Below are positions 1 through 7,764 of a stretch of DNA of 64,000 nucleotides, piece after piece. Numbering within the stretch: position 1 is the first letter of the stretch; each line of letters begins with the position of its first letter. Under the pieces are notes generated by a model, which was not told the origin of the DNA, did no database searches, and was given only the letters and a program-made list of their open reading frames with translations. Source of the DNA: Candidatus Melainabacteria bacterium SSGW_16 (GTDB lineage Bacteria > Cyanobacteriota > Vampirovibrionia > 2-02-FULL-35-15); NCBI GenBank assembly GCA_004769085.1, contig DUDS01000003.1, positions 1 through 64,000 on the forward strand, read 5' to 3'. Made by a program: the position numbers and the translations under genes.

Positions 1-377
1 CAACTCCGACACCAAACCTGGATTGTATTGGTAGTATTATTACTTATACTGCAGACAGAGCTAATGAGTTTTGCTCAGAAAAAAATTGCGATGCCCCTAA
101 TGCAGCATGTAAGGTTGTAATAACAACCGATCGGAGCGATGGTAGATCTGAGTATTTTTGCGGTTGCGTAACACCTACACCAACTCCAGCCCCTCTTCCA
201 TGTAGAGGTTTTCATACTGGTGCACTTGATCAAAGATATGCAACCGGAATATGCAGTCAACGTAATGCTTCATGCCCTTCACGTGTTTGCGTAGCTTCAT
301 TTGCTGCAACTAATCCTGAGGATCCTACTCGTCGCGAGTGGATCTGTGACTGTGCTGAATCGGTCCAACTACCATAA
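1..377 (+). CDS. C-terminal part of a Cys-rich secreted protein with PTPTP linkers (partial)
   Basis: The reading frame is open from the window edge (first full codon at 3) to TAA at 375-377, so the N-terminus lies outside. About 124 residues are visible. They form two tandem modules of about 50 residues, each with six cysteines and ending in an aromatic-x-Cys-x-Cys motif (YFCGC, WICDC). The modules are joined by Thr/Pro linkers (TPTP and TPTPTPAP). Cys-rich modules on Pro/Thr linkers are typical of extracellular proteins with disulfides, so export is likely, but no signal peptide can be seen. I do not recognise the family. The next gene is convergent. Confidence 0.72.
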   Translation, partial: TPTPNLDCIGSIITYTADRANEFCSEKNCDAPNAACKVVITTDRSDGRSEYFCGCVTPTPTPAPLPCRGFHTGALDQRYATGICSQRNASCPSRVCVASFAATNPEDPTRREWICDCAESVQLP

Positions 378-398
378 ATTTAATCTACAGGCATAATA

Positions 399-1076
399 CT
401 ATTTCAAAACAAATGGATTAAAATCAGTCTTGTAATCATAAAAATCTTCATGTTCTTTTTTCTTCAGAAAAGAAACTATTTTATAAGTAATTGGGGTTGC
501 AATTACTTCCCATAAGACTTTTAATAAATAGTTTGCAACCATTACTTTAAAAATTAAGTGCCATGGAAATGAAACCAGTCCTGCAAAAGCAAGGGGATAA
601 AAAATTAAAGTATCAACTGCCTCTCCTATAACGGTAGAACCAATTGTTCTTGTCCAGAGAGATTTACCTTTTGTAAGAATTTTCATTTTAGCCAGTGTAA
701 ATGAATTTGAGAACTCTCCAGCCCAGAATGCAATCATAGAAGCTATTACAGTTCTCGGCACATTAGAAAAAACGGTTTCATAAGCACTTTGATTATTCCA
801 ACCATTTGCTGGAGGCAAAAGCAATATAACCTGAATAGCAATAATTGACAGAACCATTGCACCAAAGCCTATCCAGATTACTCTTCTGGATTTTGAATAA
901 CCATATACCTCTGTTAAAATGTCCCCGATTAAATATGAAAGCGGGAAGAATATAATTCCTGAACCAAAGGTAAAATTTTTAATCTGAGATATTTTATTGT
1001 TTGCTACAAGATTTGAAAGAAGCAGAACAACTACAAAAACAACAGTAATTAAATCCAGATATTTGTATCTTTTCAT
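399..1076 (-). CDS. yhhQ: Queuosine precursor transporter, YhhQ/VUT family
   Basis: This 225-residue protein has about six hydrophobic segments (for example LDLITVVFVVVLLLSNLVA near the N-terminus) and matches the VUT_1/YhhQ family, inner-membrane importers of queuosine precursors (preQ0/preQ1). The motif GSGIIFFPLSYLIGDILTEV followed by YGY and a basic stretch is the family signature as I know it. It lies 32 bp after pyrG on the same strand. A 10-bp perfect hairpin fills that gap and reaches into the start codon, so expression may be attenuated there. queC, also in 7-deazaguanine metabolism, is 4 kb away, which fits partial de novo synthesis plus salvage. Confidence 0.88.
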   Translation of the reverse strand: MKRYKYLDLITVVFVVVLLLSNLVANNKISQIKNFTFGSGIIFFPLSYLIGDILTEVYGYSKSRRVIWIGFGAMVLSIIAIQVILLLPPANGWNNQSAYETVFSNVPRTVIASMIAFWAGEFSNSFTLAKMKILTKGKSLWTRTIGSTVIGEAVDTLIFYPLAFAGLVSFPWHLIFKVMVANYLLKVLWEVIATPITYKIVSFLKKKEHEDFYDYKTDFNPFVLK

Positions 1077-1107
1077 AGTAAGGGCCTATTGCAATACGCC
1101 CTTACTA
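1077..1107 (-). terminator. Perfect hairpin between pyrG stop and yhhQ start
   Basis: TAGTAAGGGC at 1076-1085 pairs with GCCCTTACTA at 1098-1107 around a 12-nt loop. It occupies the whole pyrG-yhhQ gap, and the A of the yhhQ ATG is in the stem. No T-tract follows on the minus strand, so it may be a translational or mRNA-stability element rather than a terminator. Confidence 0.4.
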
Positions 1108-2781
1108 TTATAAGGATTGTTGTTCTTTTATATTTAAATCAGATTTAATATTCTCACTGACTGAAATTGGTAACCCGGTAACTGCCCTCATAAAACCTAA
1201 AAACAATGGGTGTGGTTTCTCAGGCCTTGATTTAAACTCAGGATGAAACTGGCTAGCAACAAAATATGGATGGTTTCTAAGCTCTATAAGCTCGATAAGT
1301 GAATTATCAGGTGAACTACCACTAAAGACCATCCCTCCTAAATTTAATCTTTCTCTGTAAAAATTATTCAGTTCATACCTGTGCCTATGTCTTTCATAAA
1401 TAAGTTCTTCTCCATATACAGCTCTGGCTTTTGTGCCAGGAAGTAATACACATGGATAACGACCAAGTCTCATTGTTCCACCTTTTTGTGTAATGCTTTC
1501 CTGATCCGGCATAAGATCAATTACAGGGTGTAAGGTCTCTGGTGCAAATTCTTTACTGTTTGCACCGGTTAATCCACAGACATTTCTGGCAAATTCAATT
1601 ACTGCACACTGCATACCAAGACACAGTCCAAGATACGGGATTTTATTTTCCCTGGCATATTTAATTGCATTGATTTTTCCTTCAATACCACGATCTCCAA
1701 ATCCGCCTGGTACTATAATTCCATCAATTCCTTTAAACACCTCAGAAAGATTAGCATTATTATCAAGCTCATCTGATAAAACCCAAATCTTTTCAACATC
1801 CACACCACAGCTTGCAGTAGCATGATTTACTGCTTCTGCAACACTAATATAAGAATCTGAAAGTTTTACATACTTTCCTACAATTGCAATTCTTACAACT
1901 TTCTTATCTCCAATACCTTCAGGATTTTTAAGCCTGTTTACCATATTCTGCCACTTAGTTAAATCCGGCGGTGGACTAACAAGGCACAATTTATCAAGAA
2001 TCCTTTCTGCAAGCCCTTCTTTTTCCAGAGCAAGAGGAACTTCATAAATAACCTTCTGATCCCTGCATTCAATCACAGATTCAACGGGCACATCAGTATA
2101 TAAAGAAAGTTTTTCTTTAAGTAGCTTTGTTACTGCCTTTTCAGCTCTGCAGACAAGCATATCAGGCTGAATACCTTTTCCTCTCAGGATTTCAACACTA
2201 TGTTGCGTTGGTTTTGTTTTAATTTCATTAGTAGATTTTAAACTTGGAAGCAATGTTACATGTACATATGCTACATTTTCACGACCTACATCATTTCTGA
2301 ACTGCCTTATAGCTTCAAGAAAAATTAATCCTTCAATGTCACCAACTGTACCGCCAACCTCTACTATTACAATCTCAGCATTTGAACTGGTTGCAGCTCT
2401 CCTGATTCTTTCTTTTATTTCGTTTGAAACATGTGGCACCATCTGAACAGTCCCGCCAAGATAATCTCCTGCTCTTTCTCTGTTAATGACAGCCTGATAT
2501 ATGCTGCCTGAAGTAATATTATTTATCTGGGATAAATCAGTATCAATAAACCTTTCATAATGCCCAAGATCCAAATCAGTCTCAGCACCATCTTCAGTTA
2601 CAAAAACCTCGCCATGCTGATACGGTGACATTGTGCCAGGATCAACATTTAAATAAGGATCAAGCTTCTGAATAGTAACAGAGAATTTTCTTGCTCTTAA
2701 AAGACAACCAAGTGAAGCAGCAAGAATTCCTTTCCCTAGGCTACTTACAACACCACCTGTTACAAAAATGTACTTAGTCAT
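1108..2781 (-). CDS. pyrG: CTP synthase
   Basis: PyrG makes CTP from UTP, ATP and glutamine in the cytoplasm. The 557-residue protein has the usual family length. The N-terminal synthase domain starts [18 protein letters not shown] (nucleotide-binding loop). The C-terminal class I glutamine amidotransferase domain (about 295-535) has the oxyanion motif GGFGDRG, the nucleophile loop GLCLGMQ and the His/Glu pair in QFHPEF. The start ATG has an SD (GGAG, nine nucleotides upstream) that overlaps the end of gatC, 3 bp away, so gatC-pyrG is a translationally coupled operon. yhhQ follows. Nothing is missing. Confidence 0.98.
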   Translation of the reverse strand: MTKYIFVTGGVVSSLGKGILAASLGCLLRARKFSVTIQKLDPYLNVDPGTMSPYQHGEVFVTEDGAETDLDLGHYERFIDTDLSQINNITSGSIYQAVINRERAGDYLGGTVQMVPHVSNEIKERIRRAATSSNAEIVIVEVGGTVGDIEGLIFLEAIRQFRNDVGRENVAYVHVTLLPSLKSTNEIKTKPTQHSVEILRGKGIQPDMLVCRAEKAVTKLLKEKLSLYTDVPVESVIECRDQKVIYEVPLALEKEGLAERILDKLCLVSPPPDLTKWQNMVNRLKNPEGIGDKKVVRIAIVGKYVKLSDSYISVAEAVNHATASCGVDVEKIWVLSDELDNNANLSEVFKGIDGIIVPGGFGDRGIEGKINAIKYARENKIPYLGLCLGMQCAVIEFARNVCGLTGANSKEFAPETLHPVIDLMPDQESITQKGGTMRLGRYPCVLLPGTKARAVYGEELIYERHRHRYELNNFYRERLNLGGMVFSGSSPDNSLIELIELRNHPYFVASQFHPEFKSRPEKPHPLFLGFMRAVTGLPISVSENIKSDLNIKEQQSL

Positions 2782-2784
2782 TTC

Positions 2785-3069
2785 CTATTCTCCAATTTTT
2801 GGCACTCTAAAAAATCCATATTCTTCATGAGGAGCATTTTTAAGCATTTCACTTCTTTCAAATTGTTTTTTAACAATATCTTCCCTCATTACATTTACAG
2901 TCGGTATTGGCTGGGTCATGGGTTCCACACCTTTAGTATTAACTTCATTTAATTGATCTATATAATCAAGAATTTTTGAAAGTTGTTTTGTATAAAGTTC
3001 TTTTTCCTCATTAGTTAACTCAAGCCTTGCAAGCTTTGCTACATGTTCAACTTGTTCTTTTGTTATCAT
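2785..3069 (-). CDS. gatC: Asp-tRNA(Asn)/Glu-tRNA(Gln) amidotransferase subunit C
   Basis: GatC is the small chaperone-like subunit that clamps GatA to GatB in the tRNA-dependent amidotransferase. The 94-residue protein has the typical start MITKEQVEHVAKLARLELT, the conserved central PMTQP and the C-terminal FxVPKIGE. gatA and gatB are not in this window. It is the first gene of gatC-pyrG(-yhhQ). A minus-strand extended -10 (TG-T-TAGAAT, 3079-3084) sits 9 nt before the ATG and there is no SD, so the mRNA is probably leaderless or nearly so. Confidence 0.95.
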   Translation of the reverse strand: MITKEQVEHVAKLARLELTNEEKELYTKQLSKILDYIDQLNEVNTKGVEPMTQPIPTVNVMREDIVKKQFERSEMLKNAPHEEYGFFRVPKIGE

Positions 3070-3078
3070 ACAGATATT

Positions 3079-3087
3079 ATTCTAACA
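3079..3087 (-). promoter_or_regulatory. Extended -10 of gatC, leaderless spacing
   Basis: On the minus strand TGT-TAGAAT is followed by nine nucleotides and then the gatC ATG at 3069. No SD is present between them. Confidence 0.5.
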
Positions 3088-3117
3088 GGAATATAAACGA
3101 CGTTAAATTCATTAAAA

Positions 3118-3123
3118 TATAAT
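3118..3123 (+). promoter_or_regulatory. -10 hexamer of the pre-insertion mpg promoter
   Basis: TATAAT at 3118-3123 is followed by AAAGA and then ATG at 3129-3131. That ATG is in the left target duplication of the adjacent mobile element. Before insertion this hexamer stood 5 nt before the mpg start codon. Now it would start a transcript that reads through the element into mpg. Confidence 0.5.
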
Positions 3124-3131
3124 AAAGAATG

Positions 3132-3295
3132 GTTACTACCTAGCTCGGCAAGATGTCAGAGTAAACTGCTTATAAAGTAAGATTTTATCCGATTCATTCG
3201 GTAAAATCTGGATGGTGTGAAAAGAGGTGTCATCTAGATGTACTTTGCAAAGCCTGACAAGCGAAGAATGAGCGAGGAAGGCGGTAGGCAATAAC
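3132..3295 (+). mobile_element. MITE copy A (164 bp), inserted at the mpg start codon
   Basis: The element begins GTTACTACCTA and ends TAGGCAATAAC (imperfect terminal inverted repeats). It is flanked by perfect 8-bp direct repeats AAAGAATG at 3124-3131 and 3296-3303. It is nearly identical to copy B at 13955. Inside is a hairpin, AGATTTTA/TAAAATCT with an inner CCGA/TCGG (3180-3209), and the conserved 3' block GCGAAGAATGAGCGAGGAAG. It has no coding capacity. The right-hand repeat contains the annotated mpg ATG (3301-3303) and the left-hand repeat contains the displaced original ATG. Confidence 0.9.
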
Positions 3296-3300
3296 AAAGA

Positions 3301-3849
3301 ATGACTAAACCATTAAAGAGATCATTTTTTGAAAGAACCACCATTGAAGTAGCTCCTGAGCTGCTTAATAAAATTATTATTATCAGATCAGGGAAAAAAG
3401 AAAAAAAGGGGGTTATTGTTGAAGTTGAAGCATATACAAAAGACGATGCTGCATGCCATGCAAGCAGGGGTAAAACACCAAGGAATGAAGTTATGTTTGG
3501 ACCAGGGGGGTACAGTTATGTTTATTTCATCTACGGGATGTACCATTGTTTGAATTTTGTAACCGAAAAAAAGGATATCCCTGGTGCAATATTAATAAGA
3601 GCTCTTGAAATACCAGATGAAGATGAGAGGGTTGCCAGCGGGCCGGGAAAACTCTGCAAATACCTCAATATTACAAAAGCACATAATAAAATTGACTGCT
3701 GCAATGAAGACAGTTCACTGTTAGTTACAAATAATAATCAGAAAGAACATACACAAATTGTTCAAACAAAGAGAATTGGCATATCAAAAGCTGCTCACTA
3801 TCCCTGGAGGTGGTATATAAAAGATAACCTCTCGGTTTCAAAGAAATAA
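3301..3849 (+). CDS. mpg: 3-methyladenine DNA glycosylase (AAG/Mpg family)
   Basis: This monofunctional base-excision glycosylase removes alkylated purines. The 182-residue protein is near the family's usual length. Recognisable motifs are GVIVEVEAY, the catalytic-region sequence DDAACHASRGKTPRNEVMF (Glu of EVEAY as the general base in the family), YVYFIYGMYHCLNFVTE and SGPGKLCKYL. The ATG lies in the right 8-bp duplication of a MITE, so the leader upstream is element-derived. GGAAGG in the element, about 20 nt upstream, is only a weak and distant SD. A histidine kinase gene follows 45 bp downstream on the same strand. Confidence 0.95.
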   Translation: MTKPLKRSFFERTTIEVAPELLNKIIIIRSGKKEKKGVIVEVEAYTKDDAACHASRGKTPRNEVMFGPGGYSYVYFIYGMYHCLNFVTEKKDIPGAILIRALEIPDEDERVASGPGKLCKYLNITKAHNKIDCCNEDSSLLVTNNNQKEHTQIVQTKRIGISKAAHYPWRWYIKDNLSVSKK

Positions 3850-3859
3850 ATCTTATACC

Positions 3860-3873
3860 AAGGAGGTAAAATT
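3860..3873 (+). promoter_or_regulatory. Strong SD placed before an ATT codon
   Basis: AAGGAGG (3860-3866) is followed by TAAA and then ATT at 3871-3873. The ATT is in frame with the kinase ATG at 3895, eight codons downstream. The SD is 28 nt from that ATG, too far for normal use, so ATT is a candidate start codon. Confidence 0.4.
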
Positions 3874-3894
3874 ACATCTCAAGTAAAAAATAAA

Positions 3895-5118
3895 ATGGTC
3901 TCAAATATGCAAATGCTTAATGAAGTCTATATAGCTTTTCTTGAAGAAGTAAACCTTGCAAAGGATATTAATTCTCTTTATCAAAGTCTGTTCAAAGCTG
4001 TTTCAAGTGTTTTCAGGGATTTCAGGCTTCAGATCTGGGAAAGCATAGACGACGAGACAGGCTATTCAATAATTGTAGATTTAACTGAGAATAAAGAATC
4101 TTCAATGCTAAAGTTTAGGGTTAAACAATTCCCTGAATCCTTTAAAAGAACTATTAAAAAGGATTTCATACAGGAAGCTCAGATAAACGATGAACTGTTA
4201 AACAAACTAAATATATTTTATGGGATTTTCCTGGGACTTTCATTACAGGAATCAACAAATGCATTTATTGTTATTGCGCTAGAAAAAAAACCAAAGGAAC
4301 TGAGCCAAAATGAAATTGATTTTTTTGAAAAACTTAGAATACATTTTGAAAAAGCATTAAAAAAAGAAACTTTGCTTGGAAAAAAAAATGATGATTCAAA
4401 AAGACTTCTGATGCAAAATGAAAATCTAAGAGAGCAGGACCGACTAAGAACAAATTTCATAAACAACATCAGCCATGAATTTAGAACTCCATTATCCAGC
4501 ATCTTAGGATTCAGTAAAATGCTTGTTACAAAAAACAGTTTAAATGACTCTACAAAAGAAATTGCCCAGCAGATCCAGCATGCAGCAGGAAGGCTTTCTT
4601 CCCTGATAACCGACTTCCTTCAGATTAATAGAATTACAACAGAAGGCTGGCTTGCACATTTCGAGCCTTGTGATATTGGAGAAATAATAAAAAGTTCTGT
4701 GGAGGAATTCTCATCCCTCAACAAAGCGTACAAAATATCCTATAAAGTTTCTGATAATTACCCAATTCTTAAGACAGATCCAAAACTGGTTCGTCAGGTA
4801 ACAGACAATTTAATTTCAAACGCAATAAAATATTCTCCTTCCGGAAGCATAATAAAAATCACTCTTGAAGTTTCAGACAATAAAAAAGAAATTTTAGTTA
4901 CAGTAACAGATGAGGGAATAGGAATAACGAGAGATGAAATACCAAAAATCTTCAACAGACTTTATCGATCATCGAGTCCAGAAGTACAAAAAACTCCCGG
5001 TTCAGGACTGGGGCTTACAATCTGCAGAGAAATAATCATAGGTCTTGGAGGTAAAATTCATGCTGAAAGTGAATCAGGGAAAGGGAGTAAATTCACATTT
5101 ACGCTACCTGTAAACTAA
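3895..5118 (+). CDS. Sensor histidine kinase with N-terminal GAF-like region
   Basis: This 407-residue kinase has no membrane segment and is therefore probably cytoplasmic. Residues about 10-160 resemble a GAF-type sensory domain, followed by a short coiled coil. HisKA (about 175-250) has the phospho-acceptor H-box FINNISHEFRTPLSSILGFS. HATPase_c (about 290-405) has the N-box DNLISNAIKYS, DEGIGI and GSGLGLTICREI. It resembles cyanobacterial two-component kinases. No response regulator is adjacent, and the nearest CheY-like gene is at 30.5 kb. The start may be eight codons upstream at an ATT behind a perfect SD. Confidence 0.93.
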   Translation: MVSNMQMLNEVYIAFLEEVNLAKDINSLYQSLFKAVSSVFRDFRLQIWESIDDETGYSIIVDLTENKESSMLKFRVKQFPESFKRTIKKDFIQEAQINDELLNKLNIFYGIFLGLSLQESTNAFIVIALEKKPKELSQNEIDFFEKLRIHFEKALKKETLLGKKNDDSKRLLMQNENLREQDRLRTNFINNISHEFRTPLSSILGFSKMLVTKNSLNDSTKEIAQQIQHAAGRLSSLITDFLQINRITTEGWLAHFEPCDIGEIIKSSVEEFSSLNKAYKISYKVSDNYPILKTDPKLVRQVTDNLISNAIKYSPSGSIIKITLEVSDNKKEILVTVTDEGIGITRDEIPKIFNRLYRSSSPEVQKTPGSGLGLTICREIIIGLGGKIHAESESGKGSKFTFTLPVN

Positions 5119-5132
5119 ACCAGCTACCAGGA

Positions 5133-5891
5133 TTACTTATATTTATACAACCATTTCTTATAGTAATCAGGTAACTTTTTATAAGATAAAGGATCTTTTG
5201 TACCAGCTTCCATAAAACCTTTTAGGCGAAGCCGGCAACTATCGCACAAACCACATGGCTGTCTTCCACCCAGATAACAACTCCATGTATCCTGCCAGGG
5301 CACATGCAACCTTTCACCAAGTTTGACTATATCTGCCTTGGTTAATTGTAATAATGGTGTCTTAATCTTTATACCTTTTCCTTTTACTCCTGACGCTGTT
5401 GCCAGTTTTGCCAGTTCCGTAAACTTCCTTATAAAAGCTGGTCTACAATCTACATAGCCAGAATAATCAATTGAGTTTACCCCTATATATATTTCCTCTG
5501 CTCCAATAGTTTCAGCATATGACAATGCAAAGGCTAAAAATATTGTGTTTCTTGCTGGCACATATGTTACTGGTACTTTTAGTGATTTTCTATTTGCCAA
5601 AGCCCCTGGAAGCCTTTCTGACAAAGGGATACTGACTTTAGAATCTGTTAACGCTGAGCCTCCCCAGAGAGTTAAATCAAACTTAATTACTTTATTGGAA
5701 ACTGCTCTTATTCTCGTACTTATTTTTCTGGCACACAGGATTTCCCTTCTGTGTCTTTGTCCATAATCGAAGGTTAATGTATAAACCTTATTCTTCAAGT
5801 AAGCTCCTGAATTTTTTGCTGCAAAGTATGCAAGTGTCGAAGAATCCAGGCCGCCAGAAAGAATCACAATTACCTTTTTTGTTTTTCTCAT
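5133..5891 (-). CDS. queC: 7-cyano-7-deazaguanine (preQ0) synthase
   Basis: QueC converts 7-carboxy-7-deazaguanine to preQ0 with ATP and ammonia in queuosine biosynthesis. The 252-residue protein has the PP-loop ILSGGLDSSTLAYFA, the FDYGQRH motif, VPARNTIFL, GVNSIDYSGYVDCRP and the C-terminal zinc site in CYLGGRQPCGLCDSC (four Cys). It is convergent with the kinase gene, 14 bp away. yhhQ at 399-1076 belongs to the same pathway. I checked upstream for a preQ1 riboswitch and saw none. Confidence 0.97.
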   Translation of the reverse strand: MRKTKKVIVILSGGLDSSTLAYFAAKNSGAYLKNKVYTLTFDYGQRHRREILCARKISTRIRAVSNKVIKFDLTLWGGSALTDSKVSIPLSERLPGALANRKSLKVPVTYVPARNTIFLAFALSYAETIGAEEIYIGVNSIDYSGYVDCRPAFIRKFTELAKLATASGVKGKGIKIKTPLLQLTKADIVKLGERLHVPWQDTWSCYLGGRQPCGLCDSCRLRLKGFMEAGTKDPLSYKKLPDYYKKWLYKYK

Positions 5892-6079
5892 TATTCAAAA
5901 TCCAGCATTATTCCTATGTTAAAAGAGGGAATTCCGGGTATGAAGATAATATATCAGGATAATTTTAAAACAAGAAAAGGAGGATTAACCAGTTCATAAC
6001 ATAAAAAATAATTTGATTTAGAAACAAACCTGTTATTTTTTAAACAAATTTATTTATTAGAAGGACGATGGAGTCTCAA

Positions 6080-6874
6080 ATGAAAGGTTTCTTGTACAAT
6101 TTTTTAAGCATTTTAATACTATCAAACACTATACTATTGCCTGCATATTCAAATGAAAACACTCTGGAAATTTCCAAAGAATCAGTACTAAAAGGTAAAG
6201 CATCAAAGTCAGATTATCTTAAAAAAAACACAAAATTAAAAATCTCAATAAATCAAGAGTTAAGCTCGCTTGCAAATGAAATTGGTGATGAATTTTCTGC
6301 AACTCTATTAAATGACGTAAATGTAAATGATGTAAATTTAATTCCAGTAGGTAGCATAGTAACAGGGCATATTGCAGACATAATGCATTCAGGAAAAGCA
6401 AGCAAGCAGGGAACAATTGAAATTTTACTGGATAAAATTCTTCTTCCATCAGGAAAATATATATCCCTTAGTGGTGCAAAATTTGCAGCTAACAGTAAAT
6501 ATACAAACAAGAAAAGAGAGATTAAAGGTGAAGGAAATGGACTTGCCAGAAATATAGGGCTTGGTGTTGTAAAAGGTGCAACATTATCATTCATTCCTGG
6601 TAACAAAGCAGTAAAAACTGCTGCAGTTGGCGCAGCAGCAACAGGAGCAGTATTCAGTGGTGGTTGGAGCTTAACATCAACAGCCGTTATAGGTGGTATA
6701 AGCGGTCTTGTTTACGGACTTAAAAAACATGGTAAAGAAGTTATGATTGCTTCAGGACAAGAACTGGAAATTGAACTTAACGGTGAGCAGGATTTAACTC
6801 CTCTTGAAGTTGCAGTAGATGACATTATGAACCAGGGCGTACAGGAAGCAGATACCGGAACAGTTATAAAATAG
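6080..6874 (+). CDS. Secreted protein, TrbI/VirB10-like beta domain
   Basis: About 264 residues with a signal peptide (KGFLYNFLSILILSNTILLPAYS then NENT). The mid part (about 50-135) carries the pattern GDxFxAxLxxDV ... LIPVGSIVTGHI ... LLPSGKYISLSG, which recurs in the exported protein at 54293-55012, so the two are paralogous. The fold is probably the beta-rich domain of TrbI/VirB10-like surface proteins. A glycine-rich hydrophobic stretch (GVVKGATLSF to GGISGLVYGL) follows. I prefer ATG 6080, with GGAG six nucleotides upstream, over ATG 6068. Its role is unknown. Confidence 0.65.
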   Translation: MKGFLYNFLSILILSNTILLPAYSNENTLEISKESVLKGKASKSDYLKKNTKLKISINQELSSLANEIGDEFSATLLNDVNVNDVNLIPVGSIVTGHIADIMHSGKASKQGTIEILLDKILLPSGKYISLSGAKFAANSKYTNKKREIKGEGNGLARNIGLGVVKGATLSFIPGNKAVKTAAVGAAATGAVFSGGWSLTSTAVIGGISGLVYGLKKHGKEVMIASGQELEIELNGEQDLTPLEVAVDDIMNQGVQEADTGTVIK

Positions 6875-6896
6875 TATGTCATTCAATTGACATCGG

Positions 6897-6902
6897 TATA
6901 AT
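6897..6902 (+). promoter_or_regulatory. -10 of the SAM hydrolase gene, leaderless spacing
   Basis: TATAAT, then nine nucleotides, then ATG at 6912. No SD is present. Confidence 0.45.
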
Positions 6903-6911
6903 ATTCTACTG

Positions 6912-7685
6912 ATGTCAATCATAACTCTTACTACTGATTTTGGTGGCAACGATCCCTTTTTTGGAATTATGAAAGGGGTTATTCTTAAAATCTGCCCTAA
7001 AGCAAGAATTGAAGATATTACACATGATATTTCACCACAAAATGTCTGGCAGGCGAATTTTATACTCCAGTCCTCTTATCATTATTTCCCTAAAGACACA
7101 ATTCATGTATGTGTAGTAGATCCTGGCGTAGGTTCAAAAAGAAAATCATTATTAATTCAAACTAAAAATTATTACTTCATAGGACCTGACAACGGCTTAT
7201 TCACCGGAATCCTTAATAAAGAAAAAGTAATTAAAGTTATTGAGCTTACAGAAAAAAAATACTGGCTTAAAAATGTAAGCCAGACTTTTCATGGCAGGGA
7301 TATTTTTTCACCCGTAGCTGCCTATCTGGCTAAAGGTATAAAACCTGAAAGTTTTGGAAAATCTGTTTCAAAGCATACGCTTATAAAACTCGAAATAAGC
7401 AAATCTCTTAAAAAGAAAAATTGTTTTACAGGTATGATTCAATACATAGACCACTTTGGGAATTTAATTACCAACATATCAAACAATGAAGTTCCTTTAA
7501 AAATCAACGGCAGGGTAAAAAATAAAACATTCACTGGTCTTGTTTCAAGTTTTTCACAGGCAAATAATAACAAGCTAACTGGTATTAAAGGCAGCAGCGG
7601 TTTTATTGAGCTTTTTATAAACAAAAAAAATGCAGGAAAGTTAACTGGTATTAAGTTAAAAGATAAGGTAATAATTAATTTTTAA
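6912..7685 (+). CDS. SAM hydroxide adenosyltransferase (DUF62 family)
   Basis: This 257-residue protein belongs to the DUF62 family, related to fluorinase/chlorinase. Most bacterial members hydrolyse S-adenosylmethionine to adenosine and methionine. Seen here: the N-terminal LTTDFGGNDPFFGIMKG, ITHDISPQNVWQANFIL, VVDPGVGS and FIGPDNGLFTG, then FHGRDIFSPVAAYLA (the Asp/His/Arg set of the hydrolase type). A beta-rich C-terminal domain has IDHFGNLITNI. It starts 37 bp after the preceding gene with its own -10 and no SD. The cellular role of these enzymes is not settled. Confidence 0.92.
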   Translation: MSIITLTTDFGGNDPFFGIMKGVILKICPKARIEDITHDISPQNVWQANFILQSSYHYFPKDTIHVCVVDPGVGSKRKSLLIQTKNYYFIGPDNGLFTGILNKEKVIKVIELTEKKYWLKNVSQTFHGRDIFSPVAAYLAKGIKPESFGKSVSKHTLIKLEISKSLKKKNCFTGMIQYIDHFGNLITNISNNEVPLKINGRVKNKTFTGLVSSFSQANNNKLTGIKGSSGFIELFINKKNAGKLTGIKLKDKVIINF

Positions 7686-7764
7686 AAAATGTTGACTTTA
7701 CAATCATTTGAAACTTATACACATCAAGGTAGAATCTTAATAGTTAAAGAAAGAGGTGTTAATC

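Noticed and set aside
5892-6067. preQ1 riboswitch upstream of queC
   Set aside because: The short region has no pseudoknot-type AACUA tail or preQ1 hairpin; nothing was seen.
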